From Nitrospiraceae bacterium (GTDB taxonomy: Bacteria; Nitrospirota_A; Leptospirillia; Leptospirillales; Leptospirillaceae), in assembly GCA_028064945.1 (NCBI GenBank), contig JAPTWQ010000042.1, positions 1-24,307 of the forward strand: 24,307 bases of DNA. The letters are read 5' to 3'. Below the pieces are notes generated by a model, which was given only the letters and a program-made list of their open reading frames with translations, made no database searches and was not told the origin of the DNA. The position numbers and the translations under genes are program-made. Below are positions 1-6,989 of this stretch, piece after piece. Within the stretch, counting starts at the first letter, position 1. Each line of letters opens with the position of its first letter.

Positions 1-2
1 AC

Positions 3-533
3 GCAACGGGTGTCAGCCAGCAGAACGTCAGAAAATGGCTGTCAGGCGAAGCCTTGCCGGAAATGAGAAAAATCCCGGAATTGGCGAAAAGGCTGGGGGT
101 TCGTCTCGAATGGCTGATTGGCGGTTTGGGGGATATGCAAAGGGACGACAAGACGATGTGGATACCCGTCATTTCCTGGCCGGACATTTCCCGTTGGCTG
201 AATCCCGCGGTCCGAAACGACGTCAAAAGACTCGACGAACTTCCGTTTTCAGGGAAAGCCGGACCCGACACCTTTGCGGTGGCCATGCAAGGGGCCTCGA
301 TGGAACCCGACTTCATGGATGGGGACTTCGTCGTCGTCGATCCCGGCCAACCCTGGAAACATCAAAGTTTCGTCCTGGCCTCGGCCGGATCCGGGACGGA
401 AACCATCCGGAAGGCCTTGATGGATGGGGGAAGACCCGTATTGATCTTGTCCAACTTGAAGTATCCTTCACAGGTGGATTCCGAACGGAATCTGATCCTG
501 GGTACGGTCATCGGAAAAATCAGGATTCTTTAA
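3..533 (+). CDS. S24-family phage-type repressor (LexA/CI-like), 5' partial
   Basis: Transcriptional repressor with an N-terminal helix-turn-helix and a C-terminal S24 serine peptidase fold. The reading frame is open from base 3, so the true start lies outside the window. The first ~40 visible codons read like the second half of an XRE-type HTH (GVSQQNVRKWLSG, then a helix ending LEWLIGG). The peptidase domain has the Ser motif GASMEP (Ser codon at 297-299) and a candidate Lys in TIRKAL (411-413), the expected Ser-Lys dyad. At the place where CI/LexA relatives usually carry the scissile Ala-Gly after an IPVISW-like strand, this protein reads ISWPDISRW, so Ala-Gly appears to be Ile-Ser (186-191). 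By family it probably controls the mobile element. It converges on the integrase gene. A TTG at 54 is not the likely start because it would cut the HTH in half. Confidence 0.85.
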   Translation, partial: ATGVSQQNVRKWLSGEALPEMRKIPELAKRLGVRLEWLIGGLGDMQRDDKTMWIPVISWPDISRWLNPAVRNDVKRLDELPFSGKAGPDTFAVAMQGASMEPDFMDGDFVVVDPGQPWKHQSFVLASAGSGTETIRKALMDGGRPVLILSNLKYPSQVDSERNLILGTVIGKIRIL

Positions 534-582
534 TCTTCGATCCACACAAGTCTTCCGCCTTTAGACTGGAGTTGAGGCCTCT

Positions 583-1470
583 CTAAGCTGGCTTCATCCC
601 GCCGGGAGTCCCGACAACGTGCTCGTAGATGAGTGTCGTTGTCAGGCTCGCATGTCCCATCCAGTTCCGGATCACGGCCGGAGGAATTCCCGACTCGAAC
701 TGCCGCGTGGCAAAGGTGTGACGAAGCACATGAGGGCCCATCTTTTCCTTGATGATTCCGGCCCGATCGAATGTCCTTCTGACCATCTCATAGATTGTAT
801 TGGGAGCGGGCGCTTTTCCTGTCTTGTCTGCAAAAAGAAACCCCTGCTCTCTCTTGATCCTGGCGAGAAAGCCTTCGATTTCGTCGGCCAATATTGCCGG
901 AATGGGGATTTCCCGCTCCTTTCGTCCCTTCCCGTAAACACGAATTTTCGGGGAATCTCCGAGATCCACGTGCTCGATTTTCAGGGTGGCCACCTCACTG
1001 CACCGGATTCCTGTGGTCGCCAGAAGAAGCAGGATGATCCTTTCCCGCCTTTTCGTCCAAGTCCGTCCCGTCTCGATGGCCTTCATGAATTTTTCTTGTT
1101 CGACCCTAGAGAGCACCGTTGGCAGTTTTTTCTCCGCATGTCCCTTTTCCATCTTTCTGGCTTCGTTTGCCGGATTGTCATCAAGAATGCCTATCTCGCA
1201 GAGATGCTCAAAAACCGAAAGAAATTGTCTCGCATAAATCCTTTTCGATTTTTGAGACACCGTGATTGAATTGAGAAACTTTCTAAAAACTGTTCCGTTT
1301 ATGTTTTTTATCGTCATCTTGTTTTTTTCGAGAAAATTTAGAAGTTTTAAAAAAAGATGATTGTACGTAAAAACTGTTCTGTCTGAGTAATTCGATGAAA
1401 AGAGCCATTCGTGAAACGCCTCTTCTGGGGCGTCCTGCCACCTTTCGACCGAGTCCACGAGTGCGTTCAT
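583..1470 (-). CDS. Tyrosine recombinase / integrase (XerC/XerD-like)
   Basis: Site-specific recombinase of the phage-integrase family, 295 aa. It has an N-terminal SAM-like core-binding domain (about residues 10-105) and a complete catalytic domain: Arg156 in TTGIRCSEV, Lys181 in YGKGRKE, His247 and Arg250 in GPHVLRHTFA, His273 in MGHASLTTT, and nucleophile Tyr282 in LIYEHV. I chose the ATG at 1470 because AGGGGAGGGG lies 5 nt upstream. An in-frame ATG at 1500 would add ten residues but has no ribosome site and abuts the palindrome at 1502-1524. The gene converges with the S24 repressor and diverges from the small gene at 1704. It likely integrates or excises the element or resolves its multimers; which of these cannot be told from the sequence. 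Confidence 0.93.
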   Translation of the reverse strand: MNALVDSVERWQDAPEEAFHEWLFSSNYSDRTVFTYNHLFLKLLNFLEKNKMTIKNINGTVFRKFLNSITVSQKSKRIYARQFLSVFEHLCEIGILDDNPANEARKMEKGHAEKKLPTVLSRVEQEKFMKAIETGRTWTKRRERIILLLLATTGIRCSEVATLKIEHVDLGDSPKIRVYGKGRKEREIPIPAILADEIEGFLARIKREQGFLFADKTGKAPAPNTIYEMVRRTFDRAGIIKEKMGPHVLRHTFATRQFESGIPPAVIRNWMGHASLTTTLIYEHVVGTPGGMKPA

Positions 1471-1501
1471 CGTTCCCCTCCCCTTGGATGTCATTCTCAT
1501 T

Positions 1502-1524
1502 GAATCTAACAGTATGTTAGATTC
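1502..1524. promoter_or_regulatory. Perfect palindrome upstream of integrase: operator or recombinase site
   Basis: Two perfect 10-bp arms, GAATCTAACA and TGTTAGATTC, are separated by GTA. The palindrome lies directly downstream of the predicted -10 of the integrase promoter, so a bound protein would cover the transcription start. The half-site recurs inverted at 1596-1606 (GTTAGATTCAA against TTGAATCTAAC at 1500-1510), and a related TTGAATC occurs at 1629-1635. It could be an operator for an element-encoded repressor or a core/arm site for the recombinase. The sequence does not decide between these. Confidence 0.6.
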
Positions 1525-1525
1525 T

Positions 1526-1555
1526 ACTGTAATCCCTCGAACCCCCTATGGTCAA
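1526..1555 (-). promoter_or_regulatory. Candidate sigma70 promoter for the integrase
   Basis: On the - strand a TTGACC box (plus 1550-1555) and a TACAGT box (plus 1526-1531) are 18 nt apart, matching 5/6 and 4/6 of the sigma70 consensus. The predicted start falls inside the palindrome at 1502-1524, which suggests repressible expression. Confidence 0.4.
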
Positions 1556-1628
1556 GGGTGGAAGGATCTCTCGCCGGGCCTCTTGCGCGATTTTAGTTAG
1601 ATTCAATGGTTACTGTTGAATGATTCAT

Positions 1629-1657
1629 TTGAATCAATTCGTTATTTTTGCTAAGAT
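1629..1657 (+). promoter_or_regulatory. Candidate promoter for the 82-aa gene
   Basis: TTGAAT (1629-1634) and TAAGAT (1652-1657) are separated by 17 nt, each matching 4 of 6 consensus bases. The -35 overlaps a TTGAATC half-site of the kind found in the palindrome at 1502-1524, so the divergent genes may share a regulator. Confidence 0.35.
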
Positions 1658-1703
1658 TTCCATTGTGAGAGTTTTTTTAATTACAAATAAAAAAGGAGGA
1701 AAA

Positions 1704-1952
1704 ATGTCAGAAGATACTCCCGAATATATTTCAGGAGAAGTGTCAGAAAAGATCTCTTCGATCGTTTCAGGTGAGGATTATATAAAGTTTACTGTTTTGA
1801 GGGAGAGGATTGTTTTTGACAAGAAAATGACCAACAAGGAGAAGACGTCTGAAATCATCAAAATCGCACTCTGCCTTCTTGAGAAGAAGGTTGATGAGTT
1901 TGTGAAAAATGGCGTTAGCTTTGTCCATAAAAGTAAATTGACGGAATATTAA
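1704..1952 (+). CDS. Small hypothetical protein, 82 aa
   Basis: I do not recognise this gene. The ATG at 1704 has a strong ribosome site (AAGGAGG at 1693-1699, 4 nt spacing), which I prefer over an in-frame ATG at 1620 that has no ribosome site and would precede the predicted promoter's transcript start. The product is short, charged and probably mostly helical in its second half (about residues 42-70, rich in Lys, Glu, Ile and Leu), with no cysteine pairs, signal peptide or membrane segment. It is distinctly more AT-rich than the genes around it, including a long A-rich leader, which suggests a different origin. It diverges from the integrase and ends 3 bp from the convergent beta-helix gene. 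A small DNA-binding or accessory protein of the element is possible but not shown. Confidence 0.6.
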   Translation: MSEDTPEYISGEVSEKISSIVSGEDYIKFTVLRERIVFDKKMTNKEKTSEIIKIALCLLEKKVDEFVKNGVSFVHKSKLTEY

Positions 1953-1955
1953 AAA

Positions 1956-2660
1956 TTAACGAATGCGGCAGGTTTTTGGATGATTTTCTGATATGTGAGT
2001 TTCGTGGAGAATGCCATAACGCACGCGAGCACGCCCACTCATCTTTGCGCATGTGATTCGTTTCGCGTCCTCCACTCTTGATGCTGTTCCCGCGAGAATG
2101 TCCTCATCTGTCATGATCTCGCCTCCAACATGAATTTTCTCTCCGGAGACGATCATCCCTCCCGCTTCGAGATTTCCTTCGTTGACACGAATGCCATCTC
2201 TAGCCCATATCGTTTTTCCTGCGAAGACCCCACCAGTCACCACGATGCTTTCGTCTGCGAGAATGGCCCCTCCCGCTCTGACTGCCGACGCCCAGAGCGC
2301 GCCCGTTCTAATGTCTCCTTCGGCAACAATCTCTTTTTTGCTGACGAGCGACCATTGTGTCGTGATGTTCTCTCCGACTTTGATGCCACCATCGGCGGCA
2401 TACTGGAGTCCTTCCAGGGAATCTCCGGCCTGAATCTCCTCCAACACCAGGACCGATGATTTTGTCACGATTTTTTTTTGGCTCTTGAGCGATCCCGTCA
2501 CGATAAGACATAGATGTTTAGCTTTTGTCTCATGTGATCCCAAATCAATTTCGATGGTCTCATCCGAAACGATTGATCCCTGGTACTCGTATGTGACGGA
2601 ATCTTTTTTGATTAGCCCCTTCCCATTCTCGTCGCGCCAGTCGCAGGTTATTTTCATCAT
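1956..2660 (-). CDS. Predicted right-handed beta-helix protein (bactofilin/DUF342-like repeats), unknown role
   Basis: 234 aa. After ~50 residues the protein settles into short irregular repeats of hydrophobic-x-hydrophobic strands and Gly/Asn turns (for example AGKTIWARDGIRVNEG, then GMIVSGEKIHVGGEIMTDED). This is the pattern of parallel beta-helices such as bactofilins and DUF342 C-terminal regions. There is no signal peptide or membrane segment, so it is probably cytoplasmic. Two adjacent ATGs (2660 and 2657) open the frame and neither has a clear ribosome site. The stretch just upstream is a hairpin remnant of an insertion element, which may have replaced the native leader. The frame is open further upstream to 2975 but runs through that remnant and over the neighbouring gene, so I reject the longer form. 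It is the last gene of the operon. Function unknown. Confidence 0.7.
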   Translation of the reverse strand: MMKITCDWRDENGKGLIKKDSVTYEYQGSIVSDETIEIDLGSHETKAKHLCLIVTGSLKSQKKIVTKSSVLVLEEIQAGDSLEGLQYAADGGIKVGENITTQWSLVSKKEIVAEGDIRTGALWASAVRAGGAILADESIVVTGGVFAGKTIWARDGIRVNEGNLEAGGMIVSGEKIHVGGEIMTDEDILAGTASRVEDAKRITCAKMSGRARVRYGILHETHISENHPKTCRIR

Positions 2661-2730
2661 TAGCGCGCATCGGCAACACCGGCATGAATGCCGGGGCGGG
2701 ATGCGCCTCTCCTTTCCGTGAAGGGTTGAC
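2661..2730 (-). mobile_element. Right-end remnant related to the IscB element
   Basis: On the - strand this stretch reads GAAAGGAGAGGCGCATCCC and then a perfect CCGGCAT-GA-ATGCCGG hairpin (2679-2694). The same block occurs at the 3' end of the iscB element and in the derivative at 19.3 kb. It starts with GTCAACC (2723-2730), the left-tip heptamer of the other copies, so it may be an extreme internal deletion. The hairpin ends 18 nt before the ATG at 2660. The remainder of the gap to 2799 holds nothing I recognise. Confidence 0.55.
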
Positions 2731-2799
2731 AGCACTCCGGTCCGGTCTTTCCGACAAAGCCCTGATGGCCGGAATTCCTTTGGCGGTTGTCGATCCTCG

Positions 2800-4047
2800 C
2801 TAGGCGCCCTTTCTGATGACGACCTTGTCCTGTCTTTGTTGTTTCGCGATGTTCGGGTAATACCATCCGATTGTCTCAGGTTCCTTGACGGAGACCGTTT
2901 TCGCAGCCTTTTTGATCTTGTCCCGGACAAGCATGGCCTTTTCCTTGTCGATATGTCCAAGAACGATGGCGCCATAACGACCGTCTGGCGTGGAGAAAAT
3001 CACATCGGTCGTATACAGTCGCTTGTTGATGCTCTCGATCTCTTGCGGAGCATCTTTCAAGGTCTCATTCTCGAATCGGAAGAGAAGAATCTGTATCGTC
3101 TCCGGGATGACGGGATCGATTTTGTGGATGATCTCATCAATACCATTCAGATTGAATCCTCGTCCATTCCAAAATTTGGCATAGTGATAGGTTTGACCTG
3201 ACAGGGAGGCCGCCTCCTGGCACAGGGCGTCCGAGCCCCTCCGCAAAAATCCGTCGAGATATCGCTCATTGACAAGACTCGCCTTGATTGAGAGTGTCCC
3301 GAGTTTTTCAACGCCCCCCACAAAAACTGAAAAATCAATGATGACTTCTCCGTCCCTGACCCTCCCCATGTGTCGTTTTCTCCCTTCTCTCATGGGATCG
3401 GGATAGTTCCTTTGTTCCCGGATCCATGAATCTCCGGTCTTTCTGTAGCCCAGCGATGTTTTGTCCGGAGAGAGGGGGGCGTCGATCGGTCGTGAGAACA
3501 TAGAGGGACGGATGTTCTCTTGTTCGAGTCGATCGATCAGAACCGACGTGAGATATTCTTTTTCGAGCTCGTTTGTCCATCGGTTCATGGCGTTCTTGAG
3601 TTCTGTCGTGTCCCATGTCTTCGTTCTCGCCGTTTTGTTCGCAATGTCCTCCTTGCTGTTTCCCGGGATGGCGATGACCAGGGTTCCTGCTTCGCACTCC
3701 AAAAACTTGAACCCGTAGAATCGATCGACCGCACGCGGATTTTCCTTTAAGACGAAAACATCAGCGTCCTCGCTATGATTTTTTCTTTTTTCCCGAAAGG
3801 ATGAAAAGTGAAATTTTTCCACGGGGACGATGAGGCGCTCGAGATGCCCCATGAGGTTTTCTTCCGTGGTTTCCTGCACGATCTCTGGCCAAAGTCGTTT
3901 CATCGTCGAGGAGAAGAGAACGGCTCCTTTCGTCCGGTGAAAAAAGACGGCGTCCATGTCGTCCGCCAGGAAGCTCTGAAGTTCTTTTTCGGGAAGAAAA
4001 ACAGGATCGAAACGTGAGGGTTTAAGACGAGCGTACTCGATGCGCAT
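2800..4047 (-). CDS. Hypothetical protein, 415 aa, with possible degenerate GGDEF-like C-terminus
   Basis: I do not recognise the family. The ATG at 4047 is supported by AGGAGAA 8 nt upstream. There is no signal peptide or membrane segment, so it is probably cytoplasmic. The N-terminal half is rich in charged residues and contains an FHRTKGAVLF strand region. Around residues 335-390 the order 'TTDVIF..PDGRYGAIVLGH...EKAMLVRDKIKKA' recalls the centre of a GGDEF domain (R-x-D-x-x-x-R-x-GGDEF-x-x-L followed by an A-x-x-x-x-x-x-I helix). The catalytic GGDEF residues are replaced, so if related it would be inactive. It lies between the small outer-membrane protein and the beta-helix gene and probably shares their transcript. 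The GGDEF suggestion is an inference from pattern only. Confidence 0.7.
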   Translation of the reverse strand: MRIEYARLKPSRFDPVFLPEKELQSFLADDMDAVFFHRTKGAVLFSSTMKRLWPEIVQETTEENLMGHLERLIVPVEKFHFSSFREKRKNHSEDADVFVLKENPRAVDRFYGFKFLECEAGTLVIAIPGNSKEDIANKTARTKTWDTTELKNAMNRWTNELEKEYLTSVLIDRLEQENIRPSMFSRPIDAPLSPDKTSLGYRKTGDSWIREQRNYPDPMREGRKRHMGRVRDGEVIIDFSVFVGGVEKLGTLSIKASLVNERYLDGFLRRGSDALCQEAASLSGQTYHYAKFWNGRGFNLNGIDEIIHKIDPVIPETIQILLFRFENETLKDAPQEIESINKRLYTTDVIFSTPDGRYGAIVLGHIDKEKAMLVRDKIKKAAKTVSVKEPETIGWYYPNIAKQQRQDKVVIRKGA

Positions 4048-4083
4048 GATGCTTTCTCCTGACGCCCGGGTGGGAAGGAAACG

Positions 4084-4668
4084 CTAGAAATCGAACCCAA
4101 CGATGAGGGGGGCATCCATGAACGGCATGGTATGAATTGCCCCTCCCTCTCTGAAGGGAACGTTATTGAACAGATACATGAAGCGAAGTTCGGCAAAAAA
4201 ATGGTCGGCCTGAACGCCAAGTCCTGCATCCATGACGGGGGCGCTTTCCGTCCCCAAGGCATAACCGACATCGGCCAATGCGTAGACAAAATTGTGGTAG
4301 TCGTTCTCGAAGTGAAAAATGCCGTATTGCATGCCGACGGTCAGAGGAATCACGTTGAACGGGGCAACGGATCCATTTGTCTGATAAAAAATGTCACCTC
4401 CATTTAAACGGAAGGCGACACGGCTGGTATCGAAAAGGTTTTGTGGCACATGGACAAGCCCCAGACCCGCCCCGAAGCCACTTCCCACGCCGGAGGCTCC
4501 CCCGATATTGGGGGACACGAGACCCCATGCGGTCACTTCCGTATCGCCATAATCGAACATATCGGTGGCATGAGCCGTTCTCTCTCCTGCGATGATGGCG
4601 AGCACGATCCAGGCTCCCGCCATGATGATCGCCGCAATCCTTCTCGTTTTTGCTGTCATTCCGTTCAT
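4084..4668 (-). CDS. Small outer-membrane beta-barrel-like protein with signal peptide
   Basis: 194 aa. The N-terminus has basic residues (MNGMTAKTRR), a hydrophobic stretch to about residue 28 and a likely signal peptidase I site after AHA (about residue 34). The mature part alternates aromatic and Gly-rich strands (FGAGLGLVHV, GMQYGIFHFENDYHNFVYALADVGYALG) and ends in FDF, with a C-terminal Phe typical of BAM-inserted barrels. About 160 mature residues would suit an 8-strand barrel of the OmpA-N/OmpW size class, but I cannot name a family. Its ATG overlaps the stop of the upstream gene (ATGA), so the two are probably translationally coupled. Possible roles at the mating or pilus surface are inference from context. 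Confidence 0.75.
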   Translation of the reverse strand: MNGMTAKTRRIAAIIMAGAWIVLAIIAGERTAHATDMFDYGDTEVTAWGLVSPNIGGASGVGSGFGAGLGLVHVPQNLFDTSRVAFRLNGGDIFYQTNGSVAPFNVIPLTVGMQYGIFHFENDYHNFVYALADVGYALGTESAPVMDAGLGVQADHFFAELRFMYLFNNVPFREGGAIHTMPFMDAPLIVGFDF

Positions 4669-5159
4669 GAACGTCCTTTTTTTAGGGACTCCCTGGTTTT
4701 TTCCGGGCGTTGTTCGCTGGACTCCAGTTCCCTTTCCACGAAGCGTTTGGCCTGTTCGAAAATCTTTTCCGAAACGATTCCCTCGAAGACCGTGATGACC
4801 TCCCTGACCATATTCATGTCCTTCTTGCCGAACACCTCTTCCACCTCTCGCATCAGGGCCGTTGGGTAGGTCTGTTCCTCGAAGATCTTTTTGGCAATTT
4901 TGACGGAACGCTCCGAGACGGTCATCGTCACGGACATTATATTGAGGGACGATTCGTCAAAGGACATTTTGTCCGGAAGACGCTTGACGATGTCCGAAAT
5001 GGCGTCCTGGAAGACGCTGACGATCTCTGACTTGTTCGCGATACCGACCTCCTGAGAGAGATCGTCGATCAACTCCCGGAGAGAGGCGGGGGCCTCCTCA
5101 GAAAGACACACCTCATATTTGTCCACCACGAAAAATTTCTGGACGTCTTTGGGGTCCAT
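4665..5159 (-). CDS. Hypothetical helical protein, 164 aa
   Basis: Family not recognised. The start at 5159 has GGAGG about 6 nt upstream and overlaps the upstream stop codon (TGATG). An in-frame start 18 nt further upstream has no ribosome site of its own. The sequence is soluble and strongly helical, with repeated amphipathic segments (residues ~25-60, ~80-110, ~120-150) and a charged Lys/Arg/Glu tail, and no cysteines beyond one near the N-terminus. It ends in a 4-nt overlap with the outer-membrane protein gene. The tight coupling at both ends shows it belongs to the MORN-like / OMP / 415-aa gene cluster. Nothing in the sequence indicates its activity. Confidence 0.75.
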   Translation of the reverse strand: MDPKDVQKFFVVDKYEVCLSEEAPASLRELIDDLSQEVGIANKSEIVSVFQDAISDIVKRLPDKMSFDESSLNIMSVTMTVSERSVKIAKKIFEEQTYPTALMREVEEVFGKKDMNMVREVITVFEGIVSEKIFEQAKRFVERELESSEQRPEKTRESLKKGRS

Positions 5160-5887
5160 CACAAGCCTCCATCCCAATAAATGTGGGCGCCATCGAGACA
5201 GCTCTCCACGGGTGGAATCATCTCCATGACGTCCCGTTCCGTAAATCTCTCAAACCCCTCTTCCTTGAAGGAGGGGACGAGCTTCATCCACCCGCATTCC
5301 ATCGGGATTGTCGAGACAAACGGCCTCTCCCGCTCCCCGTCCATCCCCAGGGTCATCTCTTTGTTGATTCCGATCGGAGACACGAAAATTTCACCCCCTC
5401 GAGAGGAGTAAACCGTCAACGTTGACGTAAAACTGACGCAATCCTTCAGTTCCCATCGCCCATTTTTCGTTTGGATGACGGAGGCCTCCCGATCGTCGAT
5501 GGCCACCATGTCCGGACGCACGGAAAACGAGATTCTGCCCTTGACGGACACAATGTCCCTCAGCATGGGGGAACGGAGCTGGATCTGTATGTCACGCCCC
5601 TCATGGAACGTCATGATCTCTGCCGGCGTGAGTCCGTCCCGCTCAAAGAGCATAATTTTGTGAATACTTCCGTGTTCGATAAAAAACAGGGAGCGCAGCC
5701 GTCCAAAACGATCCCAGTGGATGGCCGCCGGCCCTTCGCGGCGATGTGGCACCCCTCCCAGAAACCAGATTTCCGAAAGCTTTTTTCCGTTTTTGTTTCT
5801 GTAGACCATGGCGGGGCGTGTTTCCGCATGCAGGTTCCCCCGTTTCCAGCATGTTTCGATGATGTATTCCGGTATTGGCTTTTGCAT
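5159..5887 (-). CDS. MORN-like repeat protein, 242 aa
   Basis: The N-terminal ~65 residues contain two copies of a 'G-x-x-H-x-x-x-x-PA-x-x-x-x-x-x-x-G' unit (GNLHAETRPAMVYRNKNG and GVPHRREGPAAIHWDRFG), similar to the MORN-like 'LHR-x-GPA' repeats of phage and bacterial proteins. The remaining ~175 residues are beta-rich with no recognised domain, signal peptide or membrane helix. The start at 5887 has only a weak upstream AGGA. The gene lies directly downstream of the insertion element at 5925-6084, which separates it from the pilus genes, so it may need its own promoter or read-through. It is translationally coupled to the next gene by TGATG. The role is unknown; MORN-type repeats often mediate surface or membrane contacts. 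Confidence 0.65.
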   Translation of the reverse strand: MQKPIPEYIIETCWKRGNLHAETRPAMVYRNKNGKKLSEIWFLGGVPHRREGPAAIHWDRFGRLRSLFFIEHGSIHKIMLFERDGLTPAEIMTFHEGRDIQIQLRSPMLRDIVSVKGRISFSVRPDMVAIDDREASVIQTKNGRWELKDCVSFTSTLTVYSSRGGEIFVSPIGINKEMTLGMDGERERPFVSTIPMECGWMKLVPSFKEEGFERFTERDVMEMIPPVESCLDGAHIYWDGGL

Positions 5888-5924
5888 GAGATCGGATCCT
5901 GTTGAAGATTTTATCGAAAAAACA

Positions 5925-6084
5925 CCGTAAGACCCCGGACTTCAGGCCGGGGATATCAGGTGTGCCCTGTTGCGGGATGGAAAAAGATCGGGACCACAAC
6001 GCCTCCTTGAACATTTTGAGACTCGGGCTGAAGTCTCGGGGTTAGCCCCCGGAAGCCCCTTCCTTCAGGGATGGGAGCAGTCAC
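5925..6084 (+). mobile_element. Miniature IS200/IS605-type element without genes
   Basis: A ~160-bp gene-free insert between the lytic transglycosylase and the MORN-like gene. The left part holds a CCCCGG-loop-CCGGGG hairpin with the ACTTCAGG loop (5933-5952). The right part holds GTTAGCCCCCGGAAGCCCC, an imperfect CCCTTCC/GGGATGGG hairpin (about 6055-6075) and ends in GTCAC at 6080-6084. This arrangement is typical of IS605-group elements carrying tnpB: subterminal palindromes at both ends and a GAAGCCCC...TCAC right end. No transposase or TnpB frame remains. The TGA stop of the - strand lytic transglycosylase (6081-6083) lies inside the GTCAC end. Confidence 0.6.
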
Positions 6085-6101
6085 CGACGCGTCGCCACGA
6101 A
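5990..6101 (+). ncRNA. Candidate solitary TnpB-type guide RNA (reRNA/omegaRNA)
   Basis: In TnpB systems the guide RNA is made from the right end of the element and its 3' guide is the flanking DNA. The + strand right end here (CTCGGGCTGAAGTCTCGGGG, then the GGAAGCCCC hairpin and GTCAC) has the look of such a scaffold. The flanking ~16 nt starting CGACGCGTCGCC (6085-) would be the guide and lies in the last codons of the lytic transglycosylase gene, on its antisense strand. There is no tnpB here; a protein encoded elsewhere would be needed. Expression and processing are not shown. Confidence 0.35.
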
Positions 6102-6521
6102 GACGTTCCAGCGTCTTTTTGTCCACGCATTGATCGCCCGATACACTTTCCAGGCGTATTTCAGGGCCTCTCTCCGATGGGGAGAGTGGTAGGCCCCCAC
6201 TCCCTCCCAGAGACGTCCGGCATGGTTGCGGATCGAGCGGGAGAGGATCCATCCGCCGACGTCGAGATTCGTGCAGGGCGAATTTTTGAGTTCCCCATAG
6301 CTGATCCCATATTTCCTGACAGTGCCCAGCCATCGGCTGTTGATCTGCATGGGTCCGATATCGACACTTCCATCGGAATTCCGATGCGTATGTCCGGGTC
6401 GCCCACCTTCCACCACCAGAATCCCCACTAAAATACTTTCGGGAATCCTGTACTTTTGGGCGGTTTGCTGAATACAGATGGGGGGAGCCTGTGCGTAGAC
6501 GACCGGCGGAAGGTCCATCAT
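6081..6521 (-). CDS. pilT: Lytic transglycosylase (PilT/VirB1-like), 146 aa
   Basis: Peptidoglycan-cleaving SLT-domain enzyme that opens the cell wall for pilus assembly, called PilT in R64-type thin pilus operons (not the retraction ATPase of that name). The domain starts at about residue 12. The catalytic Glu38 lies in LVVEGG, followed by the SLT motifs GPMQINSRW (57-64) and a late GVGAYHSP segment (108-114). The start at 6521 overlaps the prepilin peptidase stop (TAATG); a second ATG follows at once. No convincing signal peptide precedes the domain, unusual for a periplasmic enzyme, so export is uncertain. The stop codon lies in the tip of the miniature IS605-type element, so the last residues may have been altered by that insertion. 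Confidence 0.88.
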   Translation of the reverse strand: MMDLPPVVYAQAPPICIQQTAQKYRIPESILVGILVVEGGRPGHTHRNSDGSVDIGPMQINSRWLGTVRKYGISYGELKNSPCTNLDVGGWILSRSIRNHAGRLWEGVGAYHSPHRREALKYAWKVYRAINAWTKRRWNVFVATRR

Positions 6522-6976
6522 TAGAATCTTCCCGGGAGGATGGTCTGCACGCGTGCGTATTCGATGATGACGAGAACGGCCGCCGCCGATAGGTATGTTC
6601 CGAAAGGAATTTTCCGATGTCTTTTGGTGATCATCCGATATCCGCCTTCCAGAATAACGCTCGAGAGCGATCCCACGAGCACCACGATGAGAACGCCGTT
6701 CCACCCGACAAAGCTGCCAATCGCTGTGAGATAAACCGCATCCCCGAATCCGAGCCAATCGGGACGAAGGATCGCCAAGGGACCCAAGAACAGGAATCCT
6801 GCCAGGGCCCCGATCACCGCCATTTTCACGCTTCCCGTCAACCCTCCCTCCGCGCTGGCCACGGTCATCCCCGCCGCCAGACAGGCCAGAGTGAGCGCAT
6901 GGGGAAGCCGATAAATCTTCCAGTCGAGAATCGACAGCACAACGGCGAAAGGAGTAAAGATGATCAAGGGAGCCAC
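6521..6976 (-). CDS. pilU: Type IV prepilin peptidase (A24), PilU-like, 151 aa
   Basis: Polytopic inner-membrane aspartyl protease that removes the leader of type IV prepilins. The two catalytic aspartates are visible: Asp18 in SILDWKIYRLPH and Asp79 in the signature GFGD (76-79). Several hydrophobic segments follow the PilD/TadV pattern, and IPFGTYLSAA matches the conserved late IPFGP-type loop. At 151 aa it lacks the N-terminal zinc-binding methylase domain of chromosomal PilD, as do short pilus-specific peptidases of conjugative operons. It starts with GTG (6976), 13 nt after the stop of the second prepilin, and ends overlapping the lytic transglycosylase start. Its substrates are likely the two NDRG/D prepilins of this operon. 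Confidence 0.9.
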   Translation of the reverse strand: MAPLIIFTPFAVVLSILDWKIYRLPHALTLACLAAGMTVASAEGGLTGSVKMAVIGALAGFLFLGPLAILRPDWLGFGDAVYLTAIGSFVGWNGVLIVVLVGSLSSVILEGGYRMITKRHRKIPFGTYLSAAAVLVIIEYARVQTILPGRF

Positions 6977-6989
6977 GTTTTTCGTTTCT

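Noticed and set aside
534..582. Bidirectional terminator between the convergent repressor and integrase genes
   Set aside because: No stem with a flanking T-run could be found in the 49-bp gap.
35..586. 183-codon + strand frame at the left edge
   Set aside because: It is a shifted reading of the S24 repressor gene, rich in Arg and Gly without any domain.
2661..2975. Extended 339-aa form of the beta-helix protein
   Set aside because: The extra residues are Arg/Ser/Pro-rich, overlap the 415-aa gene out of frame and cross an insertion-element remnant.
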